Source: CAVZXS01 sp963779325 | GTDB lineage: Bacteria; Bacteroidota; Bacteroidia; Chitinophagales; Chitinophagaceae | Assembly: GCA_963779325.1 (NCBI GenBank) | Contig: CAVZXS010000002.1 | Coordinates: 62,001-126,000 of the forward strand | Length of the DNA stretch: 64,000 nt | Reading direction: 5' to 3' | Part shown: positions 1 through 9,343 of the stretch, one piece after another | How positions within the stretch are numbered: position 1 is the stretch's first letter | Layout: each line of letters begins with the position of its first letter | Notes under the pieces: generated by a model | What the model was told of the DNA's origin: nothing | Database searches by the model: none | Seen by the model: only the letters and a program-made list of their open reading frames with translations | Position numbers and translations under genes: made by a program

Positions 1-1959
1 TTCAAAGGGCCTCCGGGTAACCGTGACGGGCTGGAAACTAAAGTAAGTTTATGGCAGAACGGAATGATGCAGTATGGTTATTGTGCACCGGTAAGGGGAT
101 ATTTATCAAGCGTACCTGCAATGGTTCATTTTGGATTAGTTGATAAGCCCATTGACAGCATAAAAGTTTTATGGCCTGATGGTAAAACACAAATTGTAAA
201 CAAGCCGGCATTAAACCAAATGCTGGTACTCGACTATAAAAATGCAGTATCAGCTGCAACACAGTTCGGTGATGTTATAAAACCATCATTACTGTCAAAG
301 GTTGATTCTTCTTTGCAAATAAATTACCTGCACAAAGAAGATGATTACATTGACTTTAAAGCACAACCCATTTTGCAGCACACCTGCTCACATGAAGGGC
401 CGGGGCTTGCAGCAGGCGATGTAAACGCGGATGGCTTGGATGATTTCTTCATAGGTGCAGCAGCAGGTTTTGATGGTATTGTTTTTGTTCAGCAGAAAAA
501 CGGAAAATTTATACAGCAATCACTTCCTCACGATAATCATGCTGATGATATGGGTGCATTATTTTTTGATGCAGATAAAGATGACGATTTGGATTTGTAT
601 GTAGTAAGCGGTGGCACCACTGCCGAGAAAAACGGTAATCCAATTTATCAGGACAGGCTTTATATGAATGATGGCAAAGGAAAATTTTCATTGTTAGTAA
701 ACGCACTGCCTGCGGTGAATAACAGTGGCGCAAGTATTGTTGCTGCAGATTATGATAAAGACGGCGACCTTGATTTATTTGTTTGCGGACGGGTAAGCCC
801 CGGTGAATATCCAGTGTCGCCAAAAAGTTTTTTGTTGAGAAATGATGTTTCAAATGGTGCAGCAAAGTTTACTGATGTAAGTGCCGCTCAATTGCCACAA
901 CGGGGAAATATGGGAATGGTTACTACTGCTTTGTGGACAGATTTTGATAATGATGGCTGGATTGATTTGGTTGTTGCAGGAGAATTTATGCCTATCACTT
1001 TTATTAAAAATGAAAAAGGCAAACTCATAAGTAACTCCCCACTCACCATTGACAACTCACAAGGATGGTGGAATAGTTTGGTTGCAGGCGATTTTGATAA
1101 TGATGGTGATATAGATTACTTAGCAGGAAATACCGGTTTGAATAACTGGCTTAAAACAAGTATTGCAGAACCTGTTTCTGTGTACGCAAAAGATTATGAC
1201 AAGAACGGAAGGATTGACCCTATTCTTTGCCATTACAATGATGGCGTTGAATATATCGTTCATTCAAGGGATGATATCAATTTACAAATGACGGCAATGA
1301 AAGCAAGGTTCAAAGACTATACTGCCTGGGCAGAAGTAAGTTTCAAGAACGCTTTTTTAAAAGAAGAAATTGCAGATGCATTGGTATTAAAGTGCCGGAC
1401 ATTTTCCAGTGCATTTATTGAAAACAAAGGAGCAGGAAAATTCGAATTACGTGCATTGCCGATAGAAGCTCAATTGTCGCCTATTTATGGAATGCTTTGT
1501 ACCGATATTGATAGTGATGGCAACCTTGATGTGGTGTGTGCAGGAAATTCTTATGCATCCGAAGTGCAGGCGGGCCGTAATGATGCACAGGGTATGCTGA
1601 TATTAAAAGGCAATGGTAAAGGCAGTTTTGTTGCAGACAGAACTGAGTTTAATACAGCCGGCGATAACAAAGCTATCAGCAGTATTCAGTCTGTTGATGG
1701 AAGCAGGCTATTGCTTGTAAGCAGTAACTCAGGTTCTTTAAAAACCTATCGTGTTAACCGGCAAACAAAGCAAATTCCGGTAACTGATGCAGATGTGTAT
1801 GCTGTTATCACCAATGAAAATGGAAAAACGTATAAAGAGGAATTTCAGTTCGGGAATTCTTATTTATCACAAAGCAGCAGAAGGTTGAATGTTGCAGCAG
1901 GAACAAAGTCTTTAGTGATTTACGATAATAAAGGAAATAAACGGGAAGTGAAATTATGA
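1..1959 (+). CDS. FG-GAP/ASPIC-UnbV repeat protein, 5' end cut by the window
   Basis: The frame is open from base 1, so the true start lies upstream; 652 residues are visible. The first ~75 residues match the ASPIC/UnbV segment of the next gene (APVRGYLSSVPAMVHFGL against YPVRGYESSMEPLLHFGIG), and the rest is a second FG-GAP/VCBS block with calcium-type loops such as DVNADGLDD, DADKDDDLD and DYDKDGDLD. This is the C-terminal half of the architecture seen whole at 1956-5582. The family is exported and probably forms a beta-propeller; its substrate is unknown. Its stop overlaps the next start (ATGA), so the two genes are translationally coupled. An ATG at 64 is internal and not the start. Confidence 0.9.
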   Translation, partial: FKGPPGNRDGLETKVSLWQNGMMQYGYCAPVRGYLSSVPAMVHFGLVDKPIDSIKVLWPDGKTQIVNKPALNQMLVLDYKNAVSAATQFGDVIKPSLLSKVDSSLQINYLHKEDDYIDFKAQPILQHTCSHEGPGLAAGDVNADGLDDFFIGAAAGFDGIVFVQQKNGKFIQQSLPHDNHADDMGALFFDADKDDDLDLYVVSGGTTAEKNGNPIYQDRLYMNDGKGKFSLLVNALPAVNNSGASIVAADYDKDGDLDLFVCGRVSPGEYPVSPKSFLLRNDVSNGAAKFTDVSAAQLPQRGNMGMVTTALWTDFDNDGWIDLVVAGEFMPITFIKNEKGKLISNSPLTIDNSQGWWNSLVAGDFDNDGDIDYLAGNTGLNNWLKTSIAEPVSVYAKDYDKNGRIDPILCHYNDGVEYIVHSRDDINLQMTAMKARFKDYTAWAEVSFKNAFLKEEIADALVLKCRTFSSAFIENKGAGKFELRALPIEAQLSPIYGMLCTDIDSDGNLDVVCAGNSYASEVQAGRNDAQGMLILKGNGKGSFVADRTEFNTAGDNKAISSIQSVDGSRLLLVSSNSGSLKTYRVNRQTKQIPVTDADVYAVITNENGKTYKEEFQFGNSYLSQSSRRLNVAAGTKSLVIYDNKGNKREVKL

Positions 1960-4900
1960 TGTGTGTCCGGCATAAAATTTTATTATTTTTTATTGTAACA
2001 GGGTTGGTTTCCTGTTCAAATAAAAAAACGTTGTTTGAGTCGTTGCCTTCTTCACAAACCGGAATTAATTTTATTAATAAAGTGGAAGAGAATGATAAGT
2101 ATAATGTACTTGACTACATGAATATTTATACCGGAGCCGGAGTGGCGGCGGGTGATATTAACAATGACGGGCTGGTTGATTTATTTTTTAGCGGCAACCA
2201 GGTTTCTTGTGAAATGTATTTGAATAAAGGCAACCTGCCTGCCGGACAGGTAGGTTTTAAATTTGAAAATATTACAAAAAATGCCGGATTAGTAACAGAT
2301 CGCTGGTGTACCGGTGTATCAATGGTTGATATTAATAATGACGGCTTCCTGGATATTTATGTTAATGTGGCCGGTAGTAAAAAATTCGGCAATACGGCTA
2401 ATTTGTTATATATAAATAACGGCAATAATACATTTACCGAAAAAGCAATAGTTTATGGTATTGCCGATACAAGTCTTACAATGAATGCCTCTTTTTTTGA
2501 TTATGATAAAGACGGCGACCTTGATTTGTTTTTGATAACCAATCCTGCCGATGAATTAGTTGCAGGTGTGAATAGTTTGAATGAAAGAAAAGCAAACGGC
2601 GAATCGGAAGGCACGGATATTTTATACAGGAATAACGGAAATCAAACGTTTACTAATGTTTCAAAAGAAGCCGGGATATTCTTGGATGGCTACAGCCTTG
2701 GTGCTGCCGTGAGCGATGTAAACAATGACGGATGGCCCGATATTTATGTTTCCAATGATTTTCTTTCCAATGATATTTTATATATCAACAATGGCCCTTC
2801 CCCCTCTCCACTTGGAGAGGGTCGGGGTGAGCCCGCCCGAACGACTCAGTCGGGCGGGGTTACGTTTACTGATAAAATAGGCACTTACCTGAAGCACAGC
2901 AGTTTTGCCTCTATGGGAAATGATATTGCTGATTTTAATAATGATGGCTTTACCGATATTTTTACACTGGATATGTTGCCCGAAGATAATTACAGGAAGA
3001 AGATGATTATTCCTTCTTCGAGTTACGATAAATTTCAATTGTCTTTGCAAAAAGGTTATTCCCCGCAGTACACAAGAAATACATTACAAATAAATAATGG
3101 TCGCGGCCCAAATGGCGAAAGCAGTTTTAGTGATATAGCTTTTTATGCAGGCGTAAGCGCCACCGATTGGAGCTGGGCTTCACTATGGGCCGATTATGAT
3201 AATGACGGTGATAAAGATTTATATGTGTCCAACGGGTTTTATCGCGACTTGGGCAATCTTGATTATATTAATTACCAGGCTCGTTTACAAAATCCTATGG
3301 GAAAACAGGATGTAAAAAAAGCGGAGAAATTAAAAGCTATTAAAGAGTTGGCATCTATTCCATTGCAGGATTATTTTTTTGAAAATAACGGCGATTTGAC
3401 ATTTGCAAAAAAATCTGCTGAGTGGGGCTTTACCGAAAAAAGTTTTTCTAACGGCGCTTGCTACGCCGACCTTGATAATGACGGCGATTTGGATTTAGTC
3501 ATCAATCAATTTAACAGCAAAGCAAAAATTTTCGAAAACAAATCCAATGAAATTACAAAGAATAATTTTTTAACCGTCCAGTTGCAGGGCGATGCAGCTA
3601 ACCGGCAGGGAATAGGCGCTAAAGTATGGGTGTATACAAAAGATACATCCGATAGCTACCGGATGCAGTTCCAGGAATTGTATCCGGTCCGCGGTTACGA
3701 ATCTTCCATGGAACCCCTGTTGCATTTTGGCATAGGTAAAAACAAAATTATTGACAGCGTTATTATTCAATGGCCTGATGGCAGGCTTTATAAAAAAAGT
3801 GCTGTAGACATAAATAGAAAAATCACCATTGCATATAATGATGCTGATAGTAATACGCTGCAGCAAAAGAATATAAGTTTCGGCAGCGGAGCACATTATT
3901 TTACAGAAACACCCGCTTCTTCAGGAATAAATTTTATACATACAGAAAATAATTTTGTTGATTTTAAATTACAACCGCTGTTACCGCACATGCACTCGCA
4001 GGACGGACCCGGTATTGCAGCCGGCGATATTAACGGCGATGGAAGAGATGATATTTATATCGGCAATGCCTCGGGCAGCAACGGAAGTTTTTTTATTCAG
4101 CAAAATGACGGTCATTTTGTACAGAAAGTTTTTTTAAAGAAAAATATTCTGTCAGAAGAAACAGGATTGCTGTTATTTGATGCGGATAATGATAATGATC
4201 TTGATCTGTACACCGTAAGCGGCGGATCAGAAAATGCGGAAGGTTCTGATGCGCAGCAAGACCGATTGTACCTTACTACCGGCAAGGGCGATTTTATTTA
4301 TGCGGATTCGTCCCTTCCCAATACAGCAGCTGCCGGTTCTTGTGTTGTTGCCAATGATTATGACCATGATGGCGATCCGGATCTTTTTATTGGCGGAAGG
4401 GTAGTGCCCGGAAGTTATCCGCTGGCCCCGCGCAGTTATTTATTGCGAAATGATTTTAATAAATTAACCGGCAAGGTGAAGTATACCGATGTCACTAAAG
4501 AATTATCACCGGCTTTACAAAATATCGGCATGGTAACTTCTGCCATCTGGAGTGATTATGATAACGACAATTGGGCGGACCTTGTAATCGTCGGCGAATT
4601 CATGCCCGTCACTTTTATTAAAAATAAAGGTGGTAAAAATTTTGAAAAGCCTTTGCAGTTACCTAATTCATCCGGATGGTGGAACAGCATAACAGCCGGT
4701 GATTACGACGAAGACGGCGATATAGATTATGCAGCGGGCAATTTAGGTTTGAACAGCCGGCATAAAGCAAGCGCTGAACAGCCGCTTTGCATTTATGCTA
4801 AAGATTTTGATAAAAACGGAAGAATCGACCCCGTGATGTGTTATTACGTACAGGGAGAAAATTATATTTATCCTTCGCGGGATGAAATGATAAAACAAAT

Positions 4901-5582
4901 CAACGCATTTCGCGGAAGGTTTCAAACCTATGAATCATTCGCCAAAGCAACTTTCGCCGCTTCTTTTACTAAGGAAGAACTGCAGGATGCGATGGTTGTA
5001 AAGAGTTATTGTTTTGAAAGCAGCTATATTGAAAATAAAGGAAACGGAAATTTTGAAAGAAAGCCATTACCTGCGCAAGCACAATTCGCACCTTTATACG
5101 GTATGCTCAGCAACGATTATACAGGAGACGGTCATGCGGATATTTTACTTACAGGAAATTCGTATGCTACGGAAGCTTCCACCGGCAGGTACGATGCTTT
5201 TACAGGCCTCTTACTTGCAGGTGACGGAAAAGGAAATTTTAAATGTATTACAAATAGCAAGTCGGGGTTTTTTAATGACGGCGATGCAAAAGGATTGGCG
5301 CAATTGAGTTTGCGGGATGGCAGGTTATTGATTTTAAGCGCTAATAATTCAGGTGCCGTAAAAAATTATTTGCAAAAGGAGTCTCCTGTTAGCAGTATAG
5401 CGGTAAATCAAAAAGATGCGTATGCAATTATTTATAAAAAAGATGGCAGCCGTATGAAACAGGAATTTTATTTTGGTAATTCTTATCTGTCTAATTCGTC
5501 AAGAATAATTTTAACGGGGCCGACAATAAAAAGTATTTCAATTTTTGATATCAGCAGCGTTAAAAGAGAAATTAATTTATAG
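1956..5582 (+). CDS. Large FG-GAP/ASPIC-UnbV repeat lipoprotein
   Basis: 1208 residues. The N-terminus is a lipoprotein signal with lipobox LVSC and lipid Cys20. Three parts follow: FG-GAP/VCBS repeats with Asp-rich calcium loops (~55-530), an ASPIC/UnbV domain (~545-620, GIGAKVWVY...PVRGYESSMEP), and a second FG-GAP block (~665-1150). It is probably a surface propeller lipoprotein; the function is unknown. Start and previous stop overlap in ATGA; the haloperoxidase-type gene follows with 1 bp between. Two stretches are missing from the paralogues at 23108 and 26977: ~93-100 (LPAGQVG) and ~281-301 (PSPSPLGEGRGE...), and both are coded by palindromic DNA elements inserted in frame. Confidence 0.92.
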   Translation: MMCVRHKILLFFIVTGLVSCSNKKTLFESLPSSQTGINFINKVEENDKYNVLDYMNIYTGAGVAAGDINNDGLVDLFFSGNQVSCEMYLNKGNLPAGQVGFKFENITKNAGLVTDRWCTGVSMVDINNDGFLDIYVNVAGSKKFGNTANLLYINNGNNTFTEKAIVYGIADTSLTMNASFFDYDKDGDLDLFLITNPADELVAGVNSLNERKANGESEGTDILYRNNGNQTFTNVSKEAGIFLDGYSLGAAVSDVNNDGWPDIYVSNDFLSNDILYINNGPSPSPLGEGRGEPARTTQSGGVTFTDKIGTYLKHSSFASMGNDIADFNNDGFTDIFTLDMLPEDNYRKKMIIPSSSYDKFQLSLQKGYSPQYTRNTLQINNGRGPNGESSFSDIAFYAGVSATDWSWASLWADYDNDGDKDLYVSNGFYRDLGNLDYINYQARLQNPMGKQDVKKAEKLKAIKELASIPLQDYFFENNGDLTFAKKSAEWGFTEKSFSNGACYADLDNDGDLDLVINQFNSKAKIFENKSNEITKNNFLTVQLQGDAANRQGIGAKVWVYTKDTSDSYRMQFQELYPVRGYESSMEPLLHFGIGKNKIIDSVIIQWPDGRLYKKSAVDINRKITIAYNDADSNTLQQKNISFGSGAHYFTETPASSGINFIHTENNFVDFKLQPLLPHMHSQDGPGIAAGDINGDGRDDIYIGNASGSNGSFFIQQNDGHFVQKVFLKKNILSEETGLLLFDADNDNDLDLYTVSGGSENAEGSDAQQDRLYLTTGKGDFIYADSSLPNTAAAGSCVVANDYDHDGDPDLFIGGRVVPGSYPLAPRSYLLRNDFNKLTGKVKYTDVTKELSPALQNIGMVTSAIWSDYDNDNWADLVIVGEFMPVTFIKNKGGKNFEKPLQLPNSSGWWNSITAGDYDEDGDIDYAAGNLGLNSRHKASAEQPLCIYAKDFDKNGRIDPVMCYYVQGENYIYPSRDEMIKQINAFRGRFQTYESFAKATFAASFTKEELQDAMVVKSYCFESSYIENKGNGNFERKPLPAQAQFAPLYGMLSNDYTGDGHADILLTGNSYATEASTGRYDAFTGLLLAGDGKGNFKCITNSKSGFFNDGDAKGLAQLSLRDGRLLILSANNSGAVKNYLQKESPVSSIAVNQKDAYAIIYKKDGSRMKQEFYFGNSYLSNSSRIILTGPTIKSISIFDISSVKREINL
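2232..2256. repeat. Palindromic element inside the ASPIC gene (CCTGCCTG family)
   Basis: Ten-base arms AACCTGCCTG and CAGGTAGGTT flank CCGGA; the arms are complementary except at one position. The element lies in frame and codes for about eight residues (NLPAGQVG) that the paralogues lack between 'YLNKGN' and the following 'F-x-[DN]-[IV]-T' strand. Confidence 0.75.
2801..2858. repeat. Two adjacent palindromic elements inside the ASPIC gene
   Basis: First hairpin: CCCTCTCCA (2802-2810), loop CT, TGGAGAGGG (2813-2821), followed by TCGGGGTGAG. Second hairpin: CCCGCCCGA (2832-2840), 9-nt loop, TCGGGCGGG (2850-2858). Together they code for about 20 extra residues, in frame, between 'YINNG' and 'VTFTDK'. 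The same families recur at 12310, 40535 and 55168. Confidence 0.85.
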
Positions 5583-5583
5583 C

Positions 5584-6906
5584 ATGAAGAAACAGGTTTA
5601 TATTTTATTAGTACTGGTTGTTGCACTGTCGGGTTGCAAACAACAAACTGATCAGCTAAAACTTGAAGCCTTTTGTAAAAATCAATTGCCGCAATGGAAC
5701 AGGAATTTGACAAGAGTAATTATTACAGATATTTTTACGCCGCCGGTTTGCAGCCGCATATATGCTTATTGTAATATTGCCGCGTATGAAGCGATGCGAC
5801 ACACGGACAGCAGTTATAAAACTTATGCAGGTGTTTTACAAGGTTTACTGCCTTTGCCTTCGGTTACTGAAAAAAAAGAAAAGTGTTTTTATTCTATTGC
5901 CGGTGTAATCGCTTTTTCTACTACGGCGCAAAAACTGGTATTTAATCGTGATGCGATGGCAGAAATGGAAAATGAATACTTAAAAGAATTACGAACAATT
6001 TTAAAAGATAACAGACTTATTGATGACGCCATTGCGTTTGGCAAGCGAATTGGCGATCATATTGTTGAATGGGCAGCTAAAGACGGTTACCTGCAACGCA
6101 CTTCTTTGCCCGGTTATTTTGTAACTAAAGAAGCCGGTCGTTGGCAACCCACTCCGCCGGATTATATGGATGCTGTAGAAAATAACTGGAAAACAATTCG
6201 CCCGTTTGTATTGGACTCGGTTTCTCAATTCAGGGCTGCACCACCAATAAAATATGATACAGTAAAAGGTTCTGCGTTTTATAAGCAAGCCTACGAAGTG
6301 TATGAGGCAGTAAAATCTCCAAACGCAGGTGATTCTGCCACTGCTTGGTATTGGGACGATAATCCTAATACATCCGTTACACAGGGACATATTGCTTATT
6401 TCCAGCAAAAAATGTCGCCGCCGGGTCACTGGGTACATATTGCGTGCAACGTGGCGACGAAAGAAAATTATGGTGAAGTAAAAACGGCATCACTTGTTTC
6501 ACAAACTGCTGTTACAATTTTTGATGTTATAATATCCTGTTGGGAGACTAAGTATTATTATAATTATATCAGGCCCGAAACATTCATCAATAAATACATT
6601 GACAAAGATTGGTTGCCTTTAATTCAAACACCGCCTTTCCCGGAATATACCAGCGGTCATAGTTGTATATCTGCCGGTGCCGCCACTGTACTTACAAATA
6701 TTGCAGGAGATAATTATGCTTTTATTGATTCAACAGAAGTGCCCTTTGGAAGACCTGTAAGAAAGTTTGAATCCTTTTACAGCGCCGCAGACCAGGCAAG
6801 TATCAGCAGGATGTACGGTGGCATTCATTTTAGAGAAGCATTAGACGCAGGAAATAAACAGGGAAAGGAAGTTGGAGCTTTTATCACTTTAAAATTGAAA
6901 AAATAA
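5584..6906 (+). CDS. Vanadium-dependent haloperoxidase/PAP2-family lipoprotein
   Basis: 440 residues from ATG 5584, which gives a proper lipoprotein signal (LSGC, lipid Cys18); an in-frame ATG at 5545 lies inside the previous gene. The anion-binding signature of vanadium haloperoxidases and PAP2 phosphatases is complete: K323-x6-R330-P, S357-G358-H359 (in PEYTSGHS) and S408-R409-x5-H415. The protein could therefore bind vanadate or phosphate in the periplasm or at the cell surface; sequence alone does not tell haloperoxidase from phosphatase. It follows the ASPIC gene by 1 bp and has a same-length paralogue at 32114, also downstream of ASPIC genes, which points to a joint function. Confidence 0.88.
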   Translation: MKKQVYILLVLVVALSGCKQQTDQLKLEAFCKNQLPQWNRNLTRVIITDIFTPPVCSRIYAYCNIAAYEAMRHTDSSYKTYAGVLQGLLPLPSVTEKKEKCFYSIAGVIAFSTTAQKLVFNRDAMAEMENEYLKELRTILKDNRLIDDAIAFGKRIGDHIVEWAAKDGYLQRTSLPGYFVTKEAGRWQPTPPDYMDAVENNWKTIRPFVLDSVSQFRAAPPIKYDTVKGSAFYKQAYEVYEAVKSPNAGDSATAWYWDDNPNTSVTQGHIAYFQQKMSPPGHWVHIACNVATKENYGEVKTASLVSQTAVTIFDVIISCWETKYYYNYIRPETFINKYIDKDWLPLIQTPPFPEYTSGHSCISAGAATVLTNIAGDNYAFIDSTEVPFGRPVRKFESFYSAADQASISRMYGGIHFREALDAGNKQGKEVGAFITLKLKK

Positions 6907-6963
6907 ATTTAACTGCAATTTTTTTCATCAATTCAGATTTTAAGTTATACGGCTTTTTTGTTT

Positions 6964-7980
6964 ATGCGTAACGTATTTGAACATATACAGGAGCTGGATG
7001 ATATGCCTTCTTATACCAAACATGATCAGTTGGTAGAAGGTATTATTAATGCCATTAATGATAAGAGCCTTGTACCCGGCGATATGTTGCCTTCTGTAAA
7101 TATTATGATAAAGGAATTGGGTTTTGCCAGGGAAACTATTGCGAAAGGATATAAGGATTTGGTAAACCGCGGGCTTATTGAATCAAGAAACCGGTTGGGT
7201 TATTTTGTGTTGAACAGTAATACGGATCAGTCACTCAAAGTGGCGCTGGTGATGTATGCAATAGATACATTCCAGGAACAGTTTTACAGGAGCTTCAGGA
7301 AAGAGCTGGGGAAAAATATACATTTAGATCTGTTTTTTCATCATGGTAATATTGATATGTGCGAAACCATTTTGAATATGATAAAAGGAAAATACGGAAT
7401 GTATGTGGTGGCGCCCATTCCGCATCCTAAAACGAGAGAACTGCTGGGGCAAATTCCGCTGAATAAATTTTTGATGATTGATCGGTATGAATTAATAGAC
7501 GGCGATTTTAATCATGTAACGCAGGAGTTCGAGGAGTCTTCGTACAGGGCATTTGCACAATTGGCGGATGCCATAAAAAAATTTGATGAAATAATATTTT
7601 TTCACTTACCCGGTTCATTAATACCCATTGAAATTGTAAGAGCTTTTAAAAAGTTTTTAAAAGATTTTTCTGTTAAGGGAAAAATGATGCCGGCGTATAT
7701 ACCGGGGTCGATTAAAAAAGGTGTTGTTTACTTCAGTATTGATAATATGGAGATTTGGGAAATATTGAAAGATTGCAGGAAAAAGAAATTGCAGCTTGGC
7801 AAAGATGCAGGATTGCTTACACACAATGATGAGCCGGTAAAAGAAATAATTTTTGATGGTCTTACAACTTACTCCGCCAGTTTTACATTAATGGGCGAAA
7901 AAGCGGGTAAAGCGGTTGCACAAAGACTCCCGATAAAAGAAACCATTCCGACAGTATTGATAAGAAGAAACTCCCTGTAA
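6964..7980 (+). CDS. GntR-family regulator with sugar-binding C-terminal domain
   Basis: 338 residues from ATG 6964; a TTG at 6958 is possible but less likely. Residues ~15-85 are a GntR winged helix (VPGDMLPSVNIMIKEL, TIAKGYKDLVNRGLIES). The remainder resembles periplasmic-binding/LacI-type effector domains, as in Bacteroidota sugar regulators of this layout. It stands alone between the haloperoxidase-type gene (57 bp upstream) and galK. It is a candidate regulator of the xylose locus; the 16-bp motif shared by the xylB and susC promoters could be its site, but the AraC protein at 9344 is an equal candidate. The ligand is unknown. Confidence 0.85.
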   Translation: MRNVFEHIQELDDMPSYTKHDQLVEGIINAINDKSLVPGDMLPSVNIMIKELGFARETIAKGYKDLVNRGLIESRNRLGYFVLNSNTDQSLKVALVMYAIDTFQEQFYRSFRKELGKNIHLDLFFHHGNIDMCETILNMIKGKYGMYVVAPIPHPKTRELLGQIPLNKFLMIDRYELIDGDFNHVTQEFEESSYRAFAQLADAIKKFDEIIFFHLPGSLIPIEIVRAFKKFLKDFSVKGKMMPAYIPGSIKKGVVYFSIDNMEIWEILKDCRKKKLQLGKDAGLLTHNDEPVKEIIFDGLTTYSASFTLMGEKAGKAVAQRLPIKETIPTVLIRRNSL

Positions 7981-8171
7981 TTGAAAATGAATAATCTTAC
8001 TATCATAGAGAAATCATTTTTTCAATCGTTTTTTTATGGGTATATGTTTCGATGCCCGAGCAGAGAATATCAAATTGCTGAATACAGTACCGCTTATTAA
8101 GTTAAGCTCAAACGGGTATTCTTATTTACGGATAAAAATAATTTTTATAAACGCCTCACTAAAACTATTTC

Positions 8172-9326
8172 ATGATCGCTGAGAATATAAAAAGAGTATT
8201 TATTGCGAAATATAATTCAGTGCCTTTAATAGTTCGTTCACCGGGCCGCATTAATTTAATTGGCGAGCATACGGATTATAATGAGGGATATGTATTGCCC
8301 GCTGCTATTAACAAAGCCGCATATATAGCTGTTTCGCTGCGTGATGATGATGAAATACAATTGACGGCTCATGATTTGAACGAAACTTTTTCCATCAACA
8401 TTAAAGATTTAAAACCCATCGACGGTATTAATTGGCCCAATTATATTTTGGGAGCTGCCGCACAGTTTAAAGCAAAAGGTAAATTGATAAGGGGATTTAA
8501 CGCAATACTTTCAAGTGATATACCGATAGGCGCAGGTCTTTCATCTTCGGCCGCAGTAGAGTGCTCGGTTGTATTTGCGTTAGACGAATTATTGCAAACG
8601 GGGTTAGAAAAAATTGAAATGGTAAAAATGGCGCAGAAGGCTGAACATGAATATGCCGGTGTTAAATGCGGTATTATGGATCAGTTTGCAAGTATGTTCG
8701 GCAAAAAAGATCATGTGCTTCGGCTCGATTGCCTTTCCTTGCAATACGAGTATTTCCAGTTGAGAATGGATGGTCTGAAAATTGTTTTATTAGATACCGG
8801 TGTAAAACATTCGTTGGCTTCATCCGAATACAACGTACGCCGCGAACAATGTGAAGAAGGAGTGAAGATGATACAAAAAAAATACCCGAATGTCAGCAGC
8901 CTTCGTGATGCGGATATGCAGATGATAAATGAATGCATAAGTTCTCCCTGCGTTATATACAGTCGTTGTAAATTTATTGTGGAAGAAAATATGCGTTTAT
9001 TGGAAGCCTGTGCTGCGCTTGAAAAAAATGATATCAATACGGTGGGAAAAGAAATGTATGCGACGCATGAAGGGTTAAGTAAAGAATATGAAGTGAGTTG
9101 CGCTGAACTTGATTTCCTGGTTAATGCGGTGAAAGATAATATTCGAGTAATTGGCGCCAGGATGATGGGCGGCGGATTTGGCGGCTGTACCATCAATTTA
9201 GTAAAGGAAGAAGCTGTGGATGATCTTATTAAAAGTATTCAACAGCGTTATGAAGAAAGGATGCTGCTTAAATTAACAAGTTATATTGTATCGCCGGAAG
9301 ACGGTACTTCTGTTGTACCCGCTTAG
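8172..9326 (+). CDS. galK: Galactokinase
   Basis: 384 residues, normal GHMP galactokinase length. Motif 1 is RSPGRINLIGEHTDYNEG near the N-terminus (galactose recognition), motif 2 is PIGAGLSSSAAVE (ATP-binding loop), and motif 3 is GARMMGGGFGGC near the C-terminus. It phosphorylates galactose at C1 with ATP in the cytosol (Leloir pathway). No galE, galT or galactose mutarotase is seen in the window, so its place beside xylose genes may reflect mixed hemicellulose use. The 191 bp upstream carry no clear terminator; promoter not identified with confidence. Confidence 0.93.
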   Translation: MIAENIKRVFIAKYNSVPLIVRSPGRINLIGEHTDYNEGYVLPAAINKAAYIAVSLRDDDEIQLTAHDLNETFSINIKDLKPIDGINWPNYILGAAAQFKAKGKLIRGFNAILSSDIPIGAGLSSSAAVECSVVFALDELLQTGLEKIEMVKMAQKAEHEYAGVKCGIMDQFASMFGKKDHVLRLDCLSLQYEYFQLRMDGLKIVLLDTGVKHSLASSEYNVRREQCEEGVKMIQKKYPNVSSLRDADMQMINECISSPCVIYSRCKFIVEENMRLLEACAALEKNDINTVGKEMYATHEGLSKEYEVSCAELDFLVNAVKDNIRVIGARMMGGGFGGCTINLVKEEAVDDLIKSIQQRYEERMLLKLTSYIVSPEDGTSVVPA

Positions 9327-9343
9327 TTTTGCAGTTTCTTGCA

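Noticed and set aside
5545..5583. Upstream ATG for the first haloperoxidase-type gene
   Set aside because: It lies inside the ASPIC gene and would put 13 residues before a good lipoprotein signal.
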